A stretch of DNA of 64,000 nucleotides from Corallococcus silvisoli (GCF_009909145.1 NZ_JAAAPJ010000030.1:1-64000); one strand, 5' to 3'; positions 50,314-58,551 are shown, numbered from the stretch's first letter. Numbers and translations are program-made. Notes: generated by a model from the letters alone, not told the origin.

Positions 50314-50419
50314 TGTCCACCCCCAGGCCCACCGAGGCGAAAGCACCAGGCCGCAGCGTCCCTTCCAACAAGGGGAACAGCAGCCACAGCCATACCGCCC
50401 AACTTCGCGTCATTCGCAT
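50303..50419 (-). CDS. Small ORF overlapping the start of the second toxin gene
   Basis: The ATG at 50419 has AGGAG at 6 bases. The 38-residue product starts MRMTRSWAVWLWLLFPLLEG, a hydrophobic segment that could be a small membrane anchor or signal. Its TGA overlaps the toxin start by 11 bases, so it may couple translation of the toxin as a leader peptide. Sit loci can carry an upstream accessory gene; this one is too short to equate with it. The same region of the first locus is outside the window. Confidence 0.5.
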   Translation of the reverse strand: MRMTRSWAVWLWLLFPLLEGTLRPGAFASVGLGVDNAR

Positions 50420-50604
50420 ACGCGTCTCCTGTGAATGCCCCGACGAAGGGAGCAAAGGACACACGTCTGACGTTCACCTTGGCCCTGACCGGCTGCGTTG
50501 CTGCTCGTGGGTGAGGGAAAATGGAGGCCGGCCGTGTCGGGCCGACGGGTGCGGGGGTTCATGTCTCGGACAGACGATGCATTACGCCCACCCCGCACCT
50601 CCCC

Positions 50605-50725
50605 GCGCGACAAGCGCCCGGACCCGGCGGAGAGCGCCACGATGCTGGAGCTGGGGCGCGAGGTGGTGGCCACGCCTCCGGGGGATACACGGGAGTGAAG
50701 CGACTCCCGGGTGTGTCCCCTCGTT
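50605..50725 (+). repeat. 121-bp direct repeat, right copy (orphan gor 3' end)
   Basis: Identical to 48139-48259. It still encodes the last 31 residues of Gor in frame but has no gor gene in front, so it is a scar or the original chromosomal end of gor after a cassette inserted. It runs into the hairpin at 50738-50780. The 185 bases between 50420 and 50604 belong to the cassette, hold the toxin promoter region and show no gene. Confidence 0.95.
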
Positions 50726-50737
50726 GAAGGACCTCCT

Positions 50738-50780
50738 CGCCGCGGGCATGAGGCCCTGCGAGAGCCTCATGCCCGCGGTG
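50738..50780. terminator. Perfect 15-bp stem hairpin
   Basis: CCGCGGGCATGAGGC (50740-50754) and GCCTCATGCCCGCGG (50764-50778) form a perfect stem with a 9-base loop. It ends 8 bases before the stop of the minus-strand gene at 50786 and follows the right repeat copy. It was probably the original bidirectional terminator between gor and that gene. Confidence 0.75.
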
Positions 50781-50785
50781 GTCCC

Positions 50786-51115
50786 TCAGAGCCGCTCGAC
50801 GCTCGTCTTGAAGCCCATGGCCAGATAGGTGATCTGGTAGGACACGGACTCCTTCAGCGCCGCCTTGGCGGCGTCATCGAGCTTGGCTTTCCTGGCGGCC
50901 AGCGCCACCTGCTGGAGCACCTCGACCGCGTCATCGACGGACTTCTGAAGCTTCTTCAGGTGCGCCTGGAGCTCCGGAGCGGTCAGCCTGTCGATCTTGG
51001 CATCGGCCGCATCGCGGATGTGCTGGAACTCGGTGAAGGAGACGCGATTGTCCGAGTTGATTCGGTCAAGCTCCTTCTTCAGTTCGGCATGCTGGGTCGT
51101 GATGTTGAGGCTCAT
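50786..51115 (-). CDS. Small helical protein of unknown function
   Basis: The 109-residue protein is almost wholly helical and charged, with heptad-like stretches: MSLNITTQHAELKKELDRIN, then AKIDRLTAPELQAHLKKLQK and SVDDAVEVLQQVALAARKAK. AAGGAGAAC precedes the ATG at 51115, which fixes the start; the longer upstream reading is not used. No signal peptide, Cys or catalytic motif. It stood next to gor before the cassette came between them. I cannot name a family. Confidence 0.7.
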   Translation of the reverse strand: MSLNITTQHAELKKELDRINSDNRVSFTEFQHIRDAADAKIDRLTAPELQAHLKKLQKSVDDAVEVLQQVALAARKAKLDDAAKAALKESVSYQITYLAMGFKTSVERL

Positions 51116-51496
51116 GGGGGTTCTCCTTGGGATCGGGCGATTCCGGGTGGATGCGGCGACACGGCCTGTTGCTGCGAACTCAAGACACGCTGTGTTGTCG
51201 AGGAGCACGGGCCGCGCTGGAGACCTAGCACTCGCCTCATGAGCGGGTGTTCGTGCGCTCGCGGGAAGTGCAGGCGGGCCAACGCTTCAGCGGGGAAGCG
51301 TTCACGGAGCGACCTTGAACCACCCTCGTGTCGCTACGACGCCGGCCCTGTCTCATGGCCTCGATGGGACCACGAGCAACACAATCCCTGGGCGCAAAGC
51401 CAATTGCTCGCAAATCACCCCACCCTGAACATGAGAACCCGGGCGCATCCCGCGCTCAATGGCGCCCATGCGGTGCCTTTCCAGAGACCGACAGAC
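51116..51496. promoter_or_regulatory. 381-base divergent region with an 8-bp inverted repeat
   Basis: It separates the small helical protein gene and the lectin gene, so it should carry both promoters. A perfect inverted repeat AACGCTTC-AGCGGG-GAAGCGTT at 51281-51302 may be an operator or hairpin. No gene is seen. The composition towards the lectin gene is lower in GC than elsewhere. Confidence 0.45.
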
Positions 51497-52102
51497 ATGA
51501 CCACGAAAGAGATTCTCATCAGCCTTCTCCTGACGATTCCGCTCGCGGCCCATGGCGCAGGGGACGAAACAACGAGCACCGCGAACACACCCAGCCCCAC
51601 GGCCGAGGACCCACGGCTCATCGTCGAACACGAGGACGCCGTCCCAACCGACGGGACTCCAGAGGGCGGAGACTCGAGGCTCGGCGGGTCCGAAGACAGC
51701 CCGGCTTCCTTTGCCTCAATCTTCACGCTCCGCAGCTCCATGAACAACAAGTGCCTGGAGATCTACGCCTTCAACAACAACAACGGCGCCCGCTCCGGCA
51801 TGTGGGACTGCTGGGGCGGCGCGAACCAGAAGTGGTACTGGAACGGCGAAGAGATCCGCAACACCATGAACAACAAGTGCCTTGAGGTGCTTTCATTCAA
51901 CAACAACAACGGCGCCACGGTTGGCATGTGGGACTGCTGGGGCGGCGCGAACCAGAAGTGGTACCGAGACGGAAACCAGATTCGGAGCAGGTTCAACAAC
52001 AAGTGCCTGGAGATCTACGCACTCAGCAATGACAACGGTGCCCGCGGCGCGGTCTGGGACTGCTGGGGTGGCGCCAACCAGCAATGGTACTTCGGCCCCT
52101 GA
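51497..52102 (+). CDS. Secreted ricin-type beta-trefoil lectin
   Basis: The 201-residue precursor has a Sec signal (MTTKEILISLLLTIPLAAHG), an acidic linker of about 55 residues, and three near-identical repeats of about 43 residues. Each has the pattern NNKCLEI(Y)..NNNGAxxGMWDCWGGANQKWY with the QxW core (NQKWY, NQKWY, NQQWY). Three repeats make one beta-trefoil sugar-binding domain. The two Cys per repeat (KCLE, WDCWGG) probably form disulphides. The repeats are unusually alike, suggesting recent duplication. The start is uncertain: no good RBS; ATG at 51431 is in frame and would hide the signal. The gene is less GC-rich than its neighbours. Confidence 0.85.
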   Translation: MTTKEILISLLLTIPLAAHGAGDETTSTANTPSPTAEDPRLIVEHEDAVPTDGTPEGGDSRLGGSEDSPASFASIFTLRSSMNNKCLEIYAFNNNNGARSGMWDCWGGANQKWYWNGEEIRNTMNNKCLEVLSFNNNNGATVGMWDCWGGANQKWYRDGNQIRSRFNNKCLEIYALSNDNGARGAVWDCWGGANQQWYFGP

Positions 52103-52190
52103 CAGCCCCATCCGTGAGCACCCAGCCCGGAGATGGGCAACGCGGCTGAACGCCGTCTCCGCCGCTCCGGATGTCCCGCCGGGATGAGGC

Positions 52191-53438
52191 TCACGCGCAG
52201 GCGCGAGCCCGGGCGAGCAGGTACTCCCGCTGCGGCGGCGTCCGGGCCAGCGCGGCGGCCTGCCGGAAGCAGTCCGCCGCCCGGCTCCGCTCCCCCACCT
52301 GCTCCAACAGCGTGCCCTCCACGGCGAAGCGGTACGGATACCGCCGCAGCACCGCGTCCGTGCGCAGCGGCCCCAGCGCCTCCAGCGCCGCCGCCGGTCC
52401 CCGCACCCGCCCCAGCGCCACCACGCGCCCCAACGCGATGATGGGCGACGGCTTGAGCGCGAGCAGCGCGTCGTACAACCCGAGCAACCGCGCGCGGTCC
52501 TCCGGGCCCGGCACCGGCGCCTCCGCGTGCACCAGGGCGATCTCCGCCTCCAGGTGCAGCGGCGTCAGCGCCGGCCCCATGGACGCATGCAGGTGCCGCA
52601 GCCCCCGCGCAAGCAACAGGGGCGAAGCCTCCGGGCCCTCACGCGCCTCCTGCGGCACGAACGCGCCGTTCGCGTCCACGCGCCCCGGAAGCCGCGCGAC
52701 GCGGAAGCAGAACAGCGCGGCCAGGGCATGGCCCTCCGGGGTCGCGGTCCCCGGGTGCGCGAGCAGCACCTCCACCAACCGCAGCGCCTCCACGCACAGC
52801 TCCGCGCGAGACAGGTCGTGGCCCTCGGAGGCCTCGTAGCCTTCGTTGAAGAGCAGGTAGAGCGCGGAGTGCACCGCGCCCAGCCGCTCCGGCAGCGCCT
52901 CCGGGGACGGCACCTCCAGCGTGGCGTGACAGGCCCGCAGCGTCCGCTTGGCGCGCACCCACCGCTGCGCCACGGTGGGCTCGTCCGCGAGCAGCGCGGC
53001 GGCGGTCTCCCGCACGGAGAACCCACACGCCACCTTCAACGTGAGCGTCACCTGCATCTCGCGCGAGAGCGCCGGGTGACAGCACGCGAAGAGCAACCGC
53101 AGCCCGTCGTCCGGAAGCTCGGCCGCGTAGCGCGTGGCCTCCGGCTCGGGCCCCGCCGCATCCGGGGACGCGGCCTCCTCCGGGACTTCGGGCGCGCGCT
53201 GCCGCATCAGGTCCGTCAGCCGGTTCAGCGACACCCGGAGCAGCCACGCGCGCGGTTGCGCAGGAACGCCATGGAAGCTCCAGGTCCTCGCGGCCTGGAG
53301 CATGGCGAACTGGACCGCGTCCTCCGCCACGTCCAGCCGGCCCAGGCCCACGCGCCGGGCCAGGGCCGCGACGAGGCCCGCGGACCACTGGCGGAAGGCC
53401 AGCTCCAATGCATCCCGGGCCTGCGTCGTGGACGGCAC
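52191..53438 (-). CDS. ECF sigma factor with C-terminal helical domain (ECF42-like)
   Basis: The 415-residue protein has sigma-70 region 2 (LDVAEDAVQFAMLQAARTW, PRAWLLRVSLNRLTDLMRQ) and region 4 (QVTLTLKVACGFSVRETAAAL, VAQRWVRAKRTLRA). Some 200 extra C-terminal residues follow (LNEGYEASEGHDLSRAELCV, GLYDALLALKPSPIIALGRV, VVALGRVRGPAAALEAL), TPR-like, which is the ECF42/DUF6596 layout. No anti-sigma gene is near; members of this group are thought to be controlled by the C-terminal domain and paired with DGPF proteins. The GTG is 1 base after the stop of the upstream DGPF gene, confirming the pair. Confidence 0.9.
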   Translation of the reverse strand: MPSTTQARDALELAFRQWSAGLVAALARRVGLGRLDVAEDAVQFAMLQAARTWSFHGVPAQPRAWLLRVSLNRLTDLMRQRAPEVPEEAASPDAAGPEPEATRYAAELPDDGLRLLFACCHPALSREMQVTLTLKVACGFSVRETAAALLADEPTVAQRWVRAKRTLRACHATLEVPSPEALPERLGAVHSALYLLFNEGYEASEGHDLSRAELCVEALRLVEVLLAHPGTATPEGHALAALFCFRVARLPGRVDANGAFVPQEAREGPEASPLLLARGLRHLHASMGPALTPLHLEAEIALVHAEAPVPGPEDRARLLGLYDALLALKPSPIIALGRVVALGRVRGPAAALEALGPLRTDAVLRRYPYRFAVEGTLLEQVGERSRAADCFRQAAALARTPPQREYLLARARACA

Positions 53439-53439
53439 G

Positions 53440-53787
53440 TCAGACCTCGTCGATGGCGCGCAGCTCGACTTCCCCGTGGCGCAGGTGGGGGCAGGTCCGG
53501 GCCAGGGCCACCGCGGCGTCGTACGACTCCGCCGACAGGATGAAGAAGCCGCCCACCACGTCCTTCACCTCCGCGTACGGTCCGTCCGACACCAGGAGCT
53601 GTCCGTCCTGCTGCTTCAGGCGCCGGCCGCCCTCGTCGCGCAGCTTCTCGCCCTGGAGCAGGCGGCCCTCCTGCTGGAGCCGCTGACTCCACTGGATGTA
53701 CTCCTCCAGGATGGCCTGCAGCTCGGCGGGGGACATGGGGGCGAAGTGGGCGGGCGTCTCGTGCAACAGCATCAGGTAGCGAGCCAT
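53440..53787 (-). CDS. YciI-like DGPF domain protein
   Basis: The 115-residue protein is a YCII-related DGPF domain: MARYLMLLHETPAHFAPMSP, then LLVSDGPYAEVKDVVGGFFI with the SDGPF-like SDGPYAE motif, and ESYDAAVALARTCPHLRHG. The family adopts a ferredoxin-like fold of unknown reaction and is linked to ECF42 sigma factors, as here (1-base gap). ATG at 53787 has AAGG upstream. A longer reading upstream is Pro/Arg-rich and not used. Role with the sigma factor is unresolved. Confidence 0.88.
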   Translation of the reverse strand: MARYLMLLHETPAHFAPMSPAELQAILEEYIQWSQRLQQEGRLLQGEKLRDEGGRRLKQQDGQLLVSDGPYAEVKDVVGGFFILSAESYDAAVALARTCPHLRHGEVELRAIDEV

Positions 53788-54208
53788 GGGGATGAACCTT
53801 TCGGGAAACATCAGGGGTTTCATCCAGAAAGACGGCCCACGTCGCGGAAGATCGACATGGCCTTGAAACACGGCGCCCGCCTCCTCACCGCTCGCTGCGC
53901 ACATCCACGCCCTCCAGCTACGGGCAGGCGGGTTCACTCGGAGCGGAGCTCGCGACGGCGCTCCACCCCACGACGGGGGGCGGATGGGACCGCGCGACCG
54001 CGGCCGGGGGGCGAACCACGCGAGGGAGGAGGAAGACGCCCGGGCCCGCGCCTCCAACCCACCGGGATACTCGCTGACGGCCGGGCCGGGCGCTGACGTC
54101 CGCTGTCCGCTTTCTCGCGGGGTGGTGGGAAGCGCTGGGCAAGCGGCGGTGCGGTGTGCTCAAGAGGCGTGCGGGGGCTTCGCGGGTCGAAGCCCGGGAG
54201 GCATCGCC
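53788..54208. other. 421-base divergent gap
   Basis: It lies between the DGPF/sigma operon and the NmrA-like gene. No gene, strong hairpin or sigma-54 box is seen. GGGAGG just before 54209 is the ribosome binding site for the NmrA-like gene. ECF promoter elements are not recognisable to me. Confidence 0.4.
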
Positions 54209-54865
54209 ATGAGCAGTGCAGCTCCTCGTCATCTCTTCGTCGCGGGCGCCACGGGCGCCACCGGCCGCACGCTGATGCGACAGGCCCTGGCACAGGGCGT
54301 ATCCGTGACCCCGCACGTGCGCCCCAAGAGCGCGAACACGGAGCCCGCGAGCAGCTGGCCGAAGAAGGCCGTGCTGGAACTGGCGGACGCCCCCGCGCTG
54401 GCGGAGGCGATGCGCGGCAGCACGACGGTGCTCCAGCTCATCGGCACGATGCGCAAGCGCTTCGCGGCCGGGGACACGTACGAGACGAGCGACATCGGCA
54501 CCACGCGCCAGCTGGTGGACGCGGCGAAGGCCGCGGGCGTGGACCACTTCGTGCTGCTCACGTCGGTGGGCGCGGGCAGTCCGGTGGGCGCGTACCTCAA
54601 GGCCAAGGCGGAGGCGGAGCGCATCGTCCGCGAGAGCGGCCTCGCCTACACGATGGTGCGCCCGCCCGCGCTGGAGGGCGAATACCACGCGCCTCCCGGC
54701 GTCCTGCACGCGCTGGGCAAGCTGCCCCTGCTGCTCAACCTCAAGCCCATGCACCTGGATCAACTGGCCGCCGTGCTGCTGCGCGTCTCCGAGCGGCGCG
54801 AGCCGCTCAACGCGGTGCTGGAAGGCAAGAACCTGTGGGCGGAGGTGGCGGCGGCGGGCCGGTAG
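54209..54865 (+). CDS. NAD(P)-binding NmrA/SDR-like protein
   Basis: The 218-residue protein is an atypical SDR: nucleotide loop FVAGATGATGRTLMRQALAQ near residue 10, LIGTMRKRFAAGDTYETSDI, GTTRQLVDAAKAAGVDHFVL and LLTSVGAGSP, followed by AYLKAKAEAERIVRESGLAY with the YxxxK pair replaced by AYLKAKAE (Tyr and Lys three residues apart). It most resembles YwnB/NmrA-like proteins that bind NAD(P) and regulate or reduce small molecules; no substrate can be assigned. GGGAGG gives a good RBS. It converges on the ABC operon. Confidence 0.82.
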   Translation: MSSAAPRHLFVAGATGATGRTLMRQALAQGVSVTPHVRPKSANTEPASSWPKKAVLELADAPALAEAMRGSTTVLQLIGTMRKRFAAGDTYETSDIGTTRQLVDAAKAAGVDHFVLLTSVGAGSPVGAYLKAKAEAERIVRESGLAYTMVRPPALEGEYHAPPGVLHALGKLPLLLNLKPMHLDQLAAVLLRVSERREPLNAVLEGKNLWAEVAAAGR

Positions 54866-54885
54866 TCAGCCCACCCGGGAGCGCA

Positions 54886-55695
54886 TCACTCCTTCACCGC
54901 CCCGGCCGTGAGCCCGGACACGATGCGCCGCTGGAACAGCACCGTGAGCACCACCAGCGGCAGCGTCGCCACCACCGACGCCGCGGCGATCTCCCCCCAC
55001 GGCTCCTTGTACTCGCTGGCGAAGAGGCTGATGGCCACCGGCACCGTGCGCTTCTCCGGCGTGGACAGGAACGTCAGCGCGTAGAGGAACTCGTTCCACG
55101 CGAAGATGAAGACCAGGATGGCCGTCGTCGCCAGCCCGGGCGCCGCCAGCGGCAACAGCACCCGGCGGAACGCGCCCACCGGCGTGCACCCATCCACCCG
55201 CGCCGCGCGATACAGCTCGTCCGGCAGCTGGCGGAAGAACGACGTCAGCACCCACAGCGTCAACGGCAGCGCGAACGTCGTGTACGGCAGCGCCAGCCCC
55301 ACCAGGCTGTCCCGCAGCCCCACCGCGCTGAGGATGAGGTACAGCGGGCTCACCGTCGCGATGGGCGGAAACATCGACACGCCCAGCGCCGCGGACAGCA
55401 GTAGCCCGCGCCCCCGGAACTCCAGCTTCGCCAGCGCGAACGCCGCGGACGCGCCCACCGTGAGGCAGAACACCGTCGTCAACGTCGCCACCACCAGCGA
55501 GTTCAACACCGCCCACAGGAACGGCCGCCCGAACAACACGCTCTGGTAGTTCGCGCCCGTCAGGTGCGAAGGCCACGGCCGCGTCAGCTCTCCATCCGGC
55601 CACAGGCTCGTCAGCACCTGCCACAGGAACGGGCCCAGGAAGAACGTGAGGAACGCCACCACGGCCAGCGCCGTGCCCAACCCCGGCCGCTTCAT
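54886..55695 (-). CDS. Sugar ABC importer permease (MalG type)
   Basis: The 269-residue protein has six membrane segments. The cytoplasmic EAA loop reads LPDELYRAARVDGCTPVGAF, followed by RVLLPLAAPGLATTAILVFI and a WNEFLYAL segment, typical of the MalG/carbohydrate permease 2 group. It forms half of the channel with the product of the upstream gene. The ATG overlaps that gene's stop by 4 bases. No ATPase follows it, unlike in many sugar operons. Confidence 0.93.
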   Translation of the reverse strand: MKRPGLGTALAVVAFLTFFLGPFLWQVLTSLWPDGELTRPWPSHLTGANYQSVLFGRPFLWAVLNSLVVATLTTVFCLTVGASAAFALAKLEFRGRGLLLSAALGVSMFPPIATVSPLYLILSAVGLRDSLVGLALPYTTFALPLTLWVLTSFFRQLPDELYRAARVDGCTPVGAFRRVLLPLAAPGLATTAILVFIFAWNEFLYALTFLSTPEKRTVPVAISLFASEYKEPWGEIAAASVVATLPLVVLTVLFQRRIVSGLTAGAVKE

Positions 55696-56570
55696 TCCCG
55701 CGCCTCCTCGCGCCCCAGCCACTTCAGCCACACCGCCGCCAGCAGCACCACGCCCAGGAACGTCGCCACCGCCAGCGTGCTGCCGTACCCGAAGTCGCCT
55801 GAGCGCATCAGCGTCTTGTACGCGTAGATGCTCAGCGTCTCCGTCGTGTTCGCCGGCCCGCCCTCCGTCAGCACGTAGATGGCGTCGAACACGCGGAACG
55901 CATCCAGCGACCGGAACAGCACCGCCAGCAGCAGCGCGGGCTTGAGCAGCGGCAGCGTGATGGAGCGGAACTGGCGCCACGGCGACGCCCCGTCCACGCG
56001 CGCCGCCTTGTAGAGGTCCTCCGGAATGCCTTGCAGCCCGGCCAGCACCAGCAGCGCCACGAAGGGCGTCGTCTTCCACACGTCCACCAGGATGGCCGCG
56101 TGCAGCGCATACCCCGGCGCCCCCAGCCAGTTGATCTCCGCGCCCCCCAACAGCCGGTTGATGAGCCCGGAGTCCGGGTTGAACATCCACGCCCACAGCC
56201 GCGCGCTCACCACCGTGGGGATCGCCCACGGCACCAGCACCGACGCGCGCAAGAGCCCCCGCCCCGGGAACGCGCGGTTGAGCAGCACCGCCAGCGGCAC
56301 CGCGAGCAACAGCTCCACCGCCACCGCCACCGCCGTGAAGTACACCGTGTTTCCCAGCGCGGACCCGAAGCGCGCGTCTCCCAGCAGGTAGGCGTAGTTC
56401 GCCAGCCCCGTGAAGCGCCGCTCGCCAAACACCAGGATGAAGCGGTGCAGGCTGAGCCACACCGCCGCCAGCACCGGGTACAGCGCCACCACCGCCAGCA
56501 CCACCACCGACGGCATCACCAGCAGGTACGCCTGCCGCCGCTCTCTCGCCTGCGAACCCGAGCCCCTCAC
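55692..56570 (-). CDS. Sugar ABC importer permease (MalF type)
   Basis: The 292-residue protein has six membrane segments and the EAA motif IPEDLYKAARVDGASPWRQF, then RSITLPLLKPALLLAVLFRS and DAIYVLTEGGPANTTETLSI, the hallmark of MalF/UgpA-like permeases. It pairs with the MalG-like protein. Its GTG start overlaps the stop of the binding protein gene (4 bases), and its stop overlaps the MalG-like start: one polycistronic unit. Confidence 0.94.
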   Translation of the reverse strand: MRGSGSQARERRQAYLLVMPSVVVLAVVALYPVLAAVWLSLHRFILVFGERRFTGLANYAYLLGDARFGSALGNTVYFTAVAVAVELLLAVPLAVLLNRAFPGRGLLRASVLVPWAIPTVVSARLWAWMFNPDSGLINRLLGGAEINWLGAPGYALHAAILVDVWKTTPFVALLVLAGLQGIPEDLYKAARVDGASPWRQFRSITLPLLKPALLLAVLFRSLDAFRVFDAIYVLTEGGPANTTETLSIYAYKTLMRSGDFGYGSTLAVATFLGVVLLAAVWLKWLGREEARE

Positions 56571-57847
56571 CGCGCCTCCTCGGGCTGCTCTCCGGTCAGG
56601 TGATCCACCTGCTTCTGCGCGCGCGCCAGCGACTCCTCCGGCGTGCGCAGGCCCGCGACGGCGGCGGAGAACTCGCTCTGGAGCACGTCCGCGATGAGCA
56701 GGTAATACGGCGTCACCGGCCGGGGCCGCGCCCGCACCAGCGCGTCCTTCAGGCTGGCGATGAACGGCTCCTCCGCGCGCAGCACCGGGTCGTCATACAG
56801 CGCCAGCCGTGGCGGGTTGCGCGCGTAGTGCAGCGCCAGCACGCGGTTCGCCTCCGGCGACGTCAGGTGCGCGATGAGGCGAGCGGCGGCCTTGCGGCGC
56901 AAGGGCGACACGTGCGCGTTCACCGCCAGCTGCCACCCGCCCAGCGTCCCCCACCCCGGCTGTCCATCCTTCGTCGGCAGCGGCGCGATGCCCACCTTGC
57001 CCCGGATGAGCGAGCCCTCCGCCTGCGCCTCGCGCCACGCATAGGGCCAGTTGCGCATGAACACCGCCCGGCCCTCCTGGAACACGCGCCGCGCCTCCTC
57101 CTCGCCGAACCCCGTCACCGTCGGCGGTGACAGCCCGTCCGCGATGAGGCCATGCAGGTACGCCAGCGCCTCGCGCGCCGGCTCCGTCTCCAGGAGCACG
57201 CGCCCATCCGGCCCCAGCGACTGCCCGCCGTGCCCCCACAGCGCCTCGTACACGTTGCACGTCAGGCCCTCGTACTGCCGGCCCTGCCACACATAGCCCT
57301 GGAGGCCGGGGGTCTTCGCCATCGCGTCGCGAGTGAAGCGCCGCAGCTCCTCGTAGGTGCGCGGCGCGCGCGGCACCAGGTCCGTGCGGTAGTAGAGGAC
57401 GCCCACGTCCACGAACCAGGGCACCGCGTACGTGCGGCCGTCCATCACCACCGCGTCCACGGGGCCGGGCAGGAACTCCTCCCGCAGGCGCGCGGGGGGA
57501 AAGTCCTCCGTCAGGTCCGCCACCCAGCCCGCGCGAGCGAACTCCGGAACCCAGACGACATCCGCCACCAGCACGTCGAAGTCCGTGGCCCCGCCCTGCA
57601 ACGACGTGAGGAAGAACTGGTGCGCCAGGTCCGACGCGTTGGGCAGCGCCTCCGTCACCAGCTCCACGTCCGGGTTGGCCTGCTCGTACCGCGCCAGCAG
57701 CTCACGGAACGGCTTCGGGTCGCCCCACAGCGGCTGGAACTTGAAGACGATGCGCGTGCGGCCCCCGGTGCCCGGCGCCTCGGACGAACGCCGGCACCCT
57801 CCCGCGGCGAGGCCCAGCGCGACGAGGACGACGAGGAGGCGACCCAT
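56567..57847 (-). CDS. Sugar ABC importer substrate-binding lipoprotein
   Basis: The 426-residue precursor has a lipoprotein signal (VALGLAAGGCRRSSE). The mature part is a two-lobed extracellular binding protein of the maltose/trehalose group: VFKFQPLWGDPKPFRELLAR, DFDVLVADVVWVPEFARAGW, PWFVDVGVLYYRTDLVPRAP, YVWQGRQYEGLTCNVYEALW, and GWGTLGGWQLAVNAHVSPLR. Similar proteins bind trehalose or maltose; the exact ligand is unknown. It is the first gene of the operon (binding protein, MalF-like, MalG-like), and EcsC lies 56 bases upstream on the same strand. Confidence 0.92.
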   Translation of the reverse strand: MGRLLVVLVALGLAAGGCRRSSEAPGTGGRTRIVFKFQPLWGDPKPFRELLARYEQANPDVELVTEALPNASDLAHQFFLTSLQGGATDFDVLVADVVWVPEFARAGWVADLTEDFPPARLREEFLPGPVDAVVMDGRTYAVPWFVDVGVLYYRTDLVPRAPRTYEELRRFTRDAMAKTPGLQGYVWQGRQYEGLTCNVYEALWGHGGQSLGPDGRVLLETEPAREALAYLHGLIADGLSPPTVTGFGEEEARRVFQEGRAVFMRNWPYAWREAQAEGSLIRGKVGIAPLPTKDGQPGWGTLGGWQLAVNAHVSPLRRKAAARLIAHLTSPEANRVLALHYARNPPRLALYDDPVLRAEEPFIASLKDALVRARPRPVTPYYLLIADVLQSEFSAAVAGLRTPEESLARAQKQVDHLTGEQPEEAR

Positions 57848-57903
57848 GCGCCGGGATGACTCCAGCGCGCGGGGCGACCGTCAACGACAAGCCCCGCGCC
57901 CGG

Positions 57904-58551
57904 TCATCCAGGCGACATGCCCGGCACGGACAGCGCCGTCGCCGGTGCGAACAGCCGCCGCGCCGTGGCGCCCACCGCGAGGCACGCGAGCGCATCCACC
58001 GCGCCCCCCACCAGCCCACCGGCCAGCGGCACTCCCTTCGACAAGTTCACGATGCCCTTGCGCGAAGCCTTGCTCACCAGCCGGAAGCCCACCGCGCGGT
58101 TGATGCTGCCCAGCGCATGCGCCGGCACCGCCTCCAGCGCGCGCAGGCCCAGTTGATGGCCCACCTCGACGCCGGCCTTCTTCACCACTTCCTTGCCGAG
58201 GTCGCCCACGATGGCCAGCAGCGTGAGCGTCCGCACGCGGTCCTCCTCCACGTCGTGTCCATGGATGCGCGCGATGGCGCCCACCAGCCGCGCCTGCACC
58301 GCCCACGACACGCCCAGTCCCGCGGGCAGCGCCACCGGCAGCGTCAGCATGCCGCCCAGCCCGGACAGGAAGCCCGTGGTGAACAGCTTCCCCGTCTCCC
58401 AGTGGATGAGCGAATCGATCCGCGCCTCATGGTTCGCGTAGCGCGGATCCCGCAGGTACTCGTCCGCCAGCTCCGTCGCGCCGCACAGCGGCCCCAGGCC
58501 CTCGAAGCCCGCGCTCAAGACGGCGTTGATGACCTCCAGCGGCTTCGACAT
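57904..58551 (-). CDS. EcsC family protein
   Basis: The 215-residue protein matches EcsC: hydrophobic GFLSGLGGMLTLPVALPAGL near residue 65, SWAVQARLVGAIARIHGHD, then TLTLLAIVGDLGKEVVKKAG and a Gly/Ala-rich VPLAGGLVGGAVDALACLAV. The name comes from the B. subtilis ecs locus; members are membrane-associated and of unknown biochemistry. AGGGA at 6 bases supports ATG 58551. It is 56 bases upstream of the sugar ABC operon and could be transcribed with it. Confidence 0.85.
   Translation of the reverse strand: MSKPLEVINAVLSAGFEGLGPLCGATELADEYLRDPRYANHEARIDSLIHWETGKLFTTGFLSGLGGMLTLPVALPAGLGVSWAVQARLVGAIARIHGHDVEEDRVRTLTLLAIVGDLGKEVVKKAGVEVGHQLGLRALEAVPAHALGSINRAVGFRLVSKASRKGIVNLSKGVPLAGGLVGGAVDALACLAVGATARRLFAPATALSVPGMSPG

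Noticed and set aside
48260..50604. Insertion sequence or integron explaining the repeat-bracketed cassette
   Set aside because: No transposase, integrase, terminal inverted repeats or attC-like site is present; 121 bp is too long for a target-site duplication.
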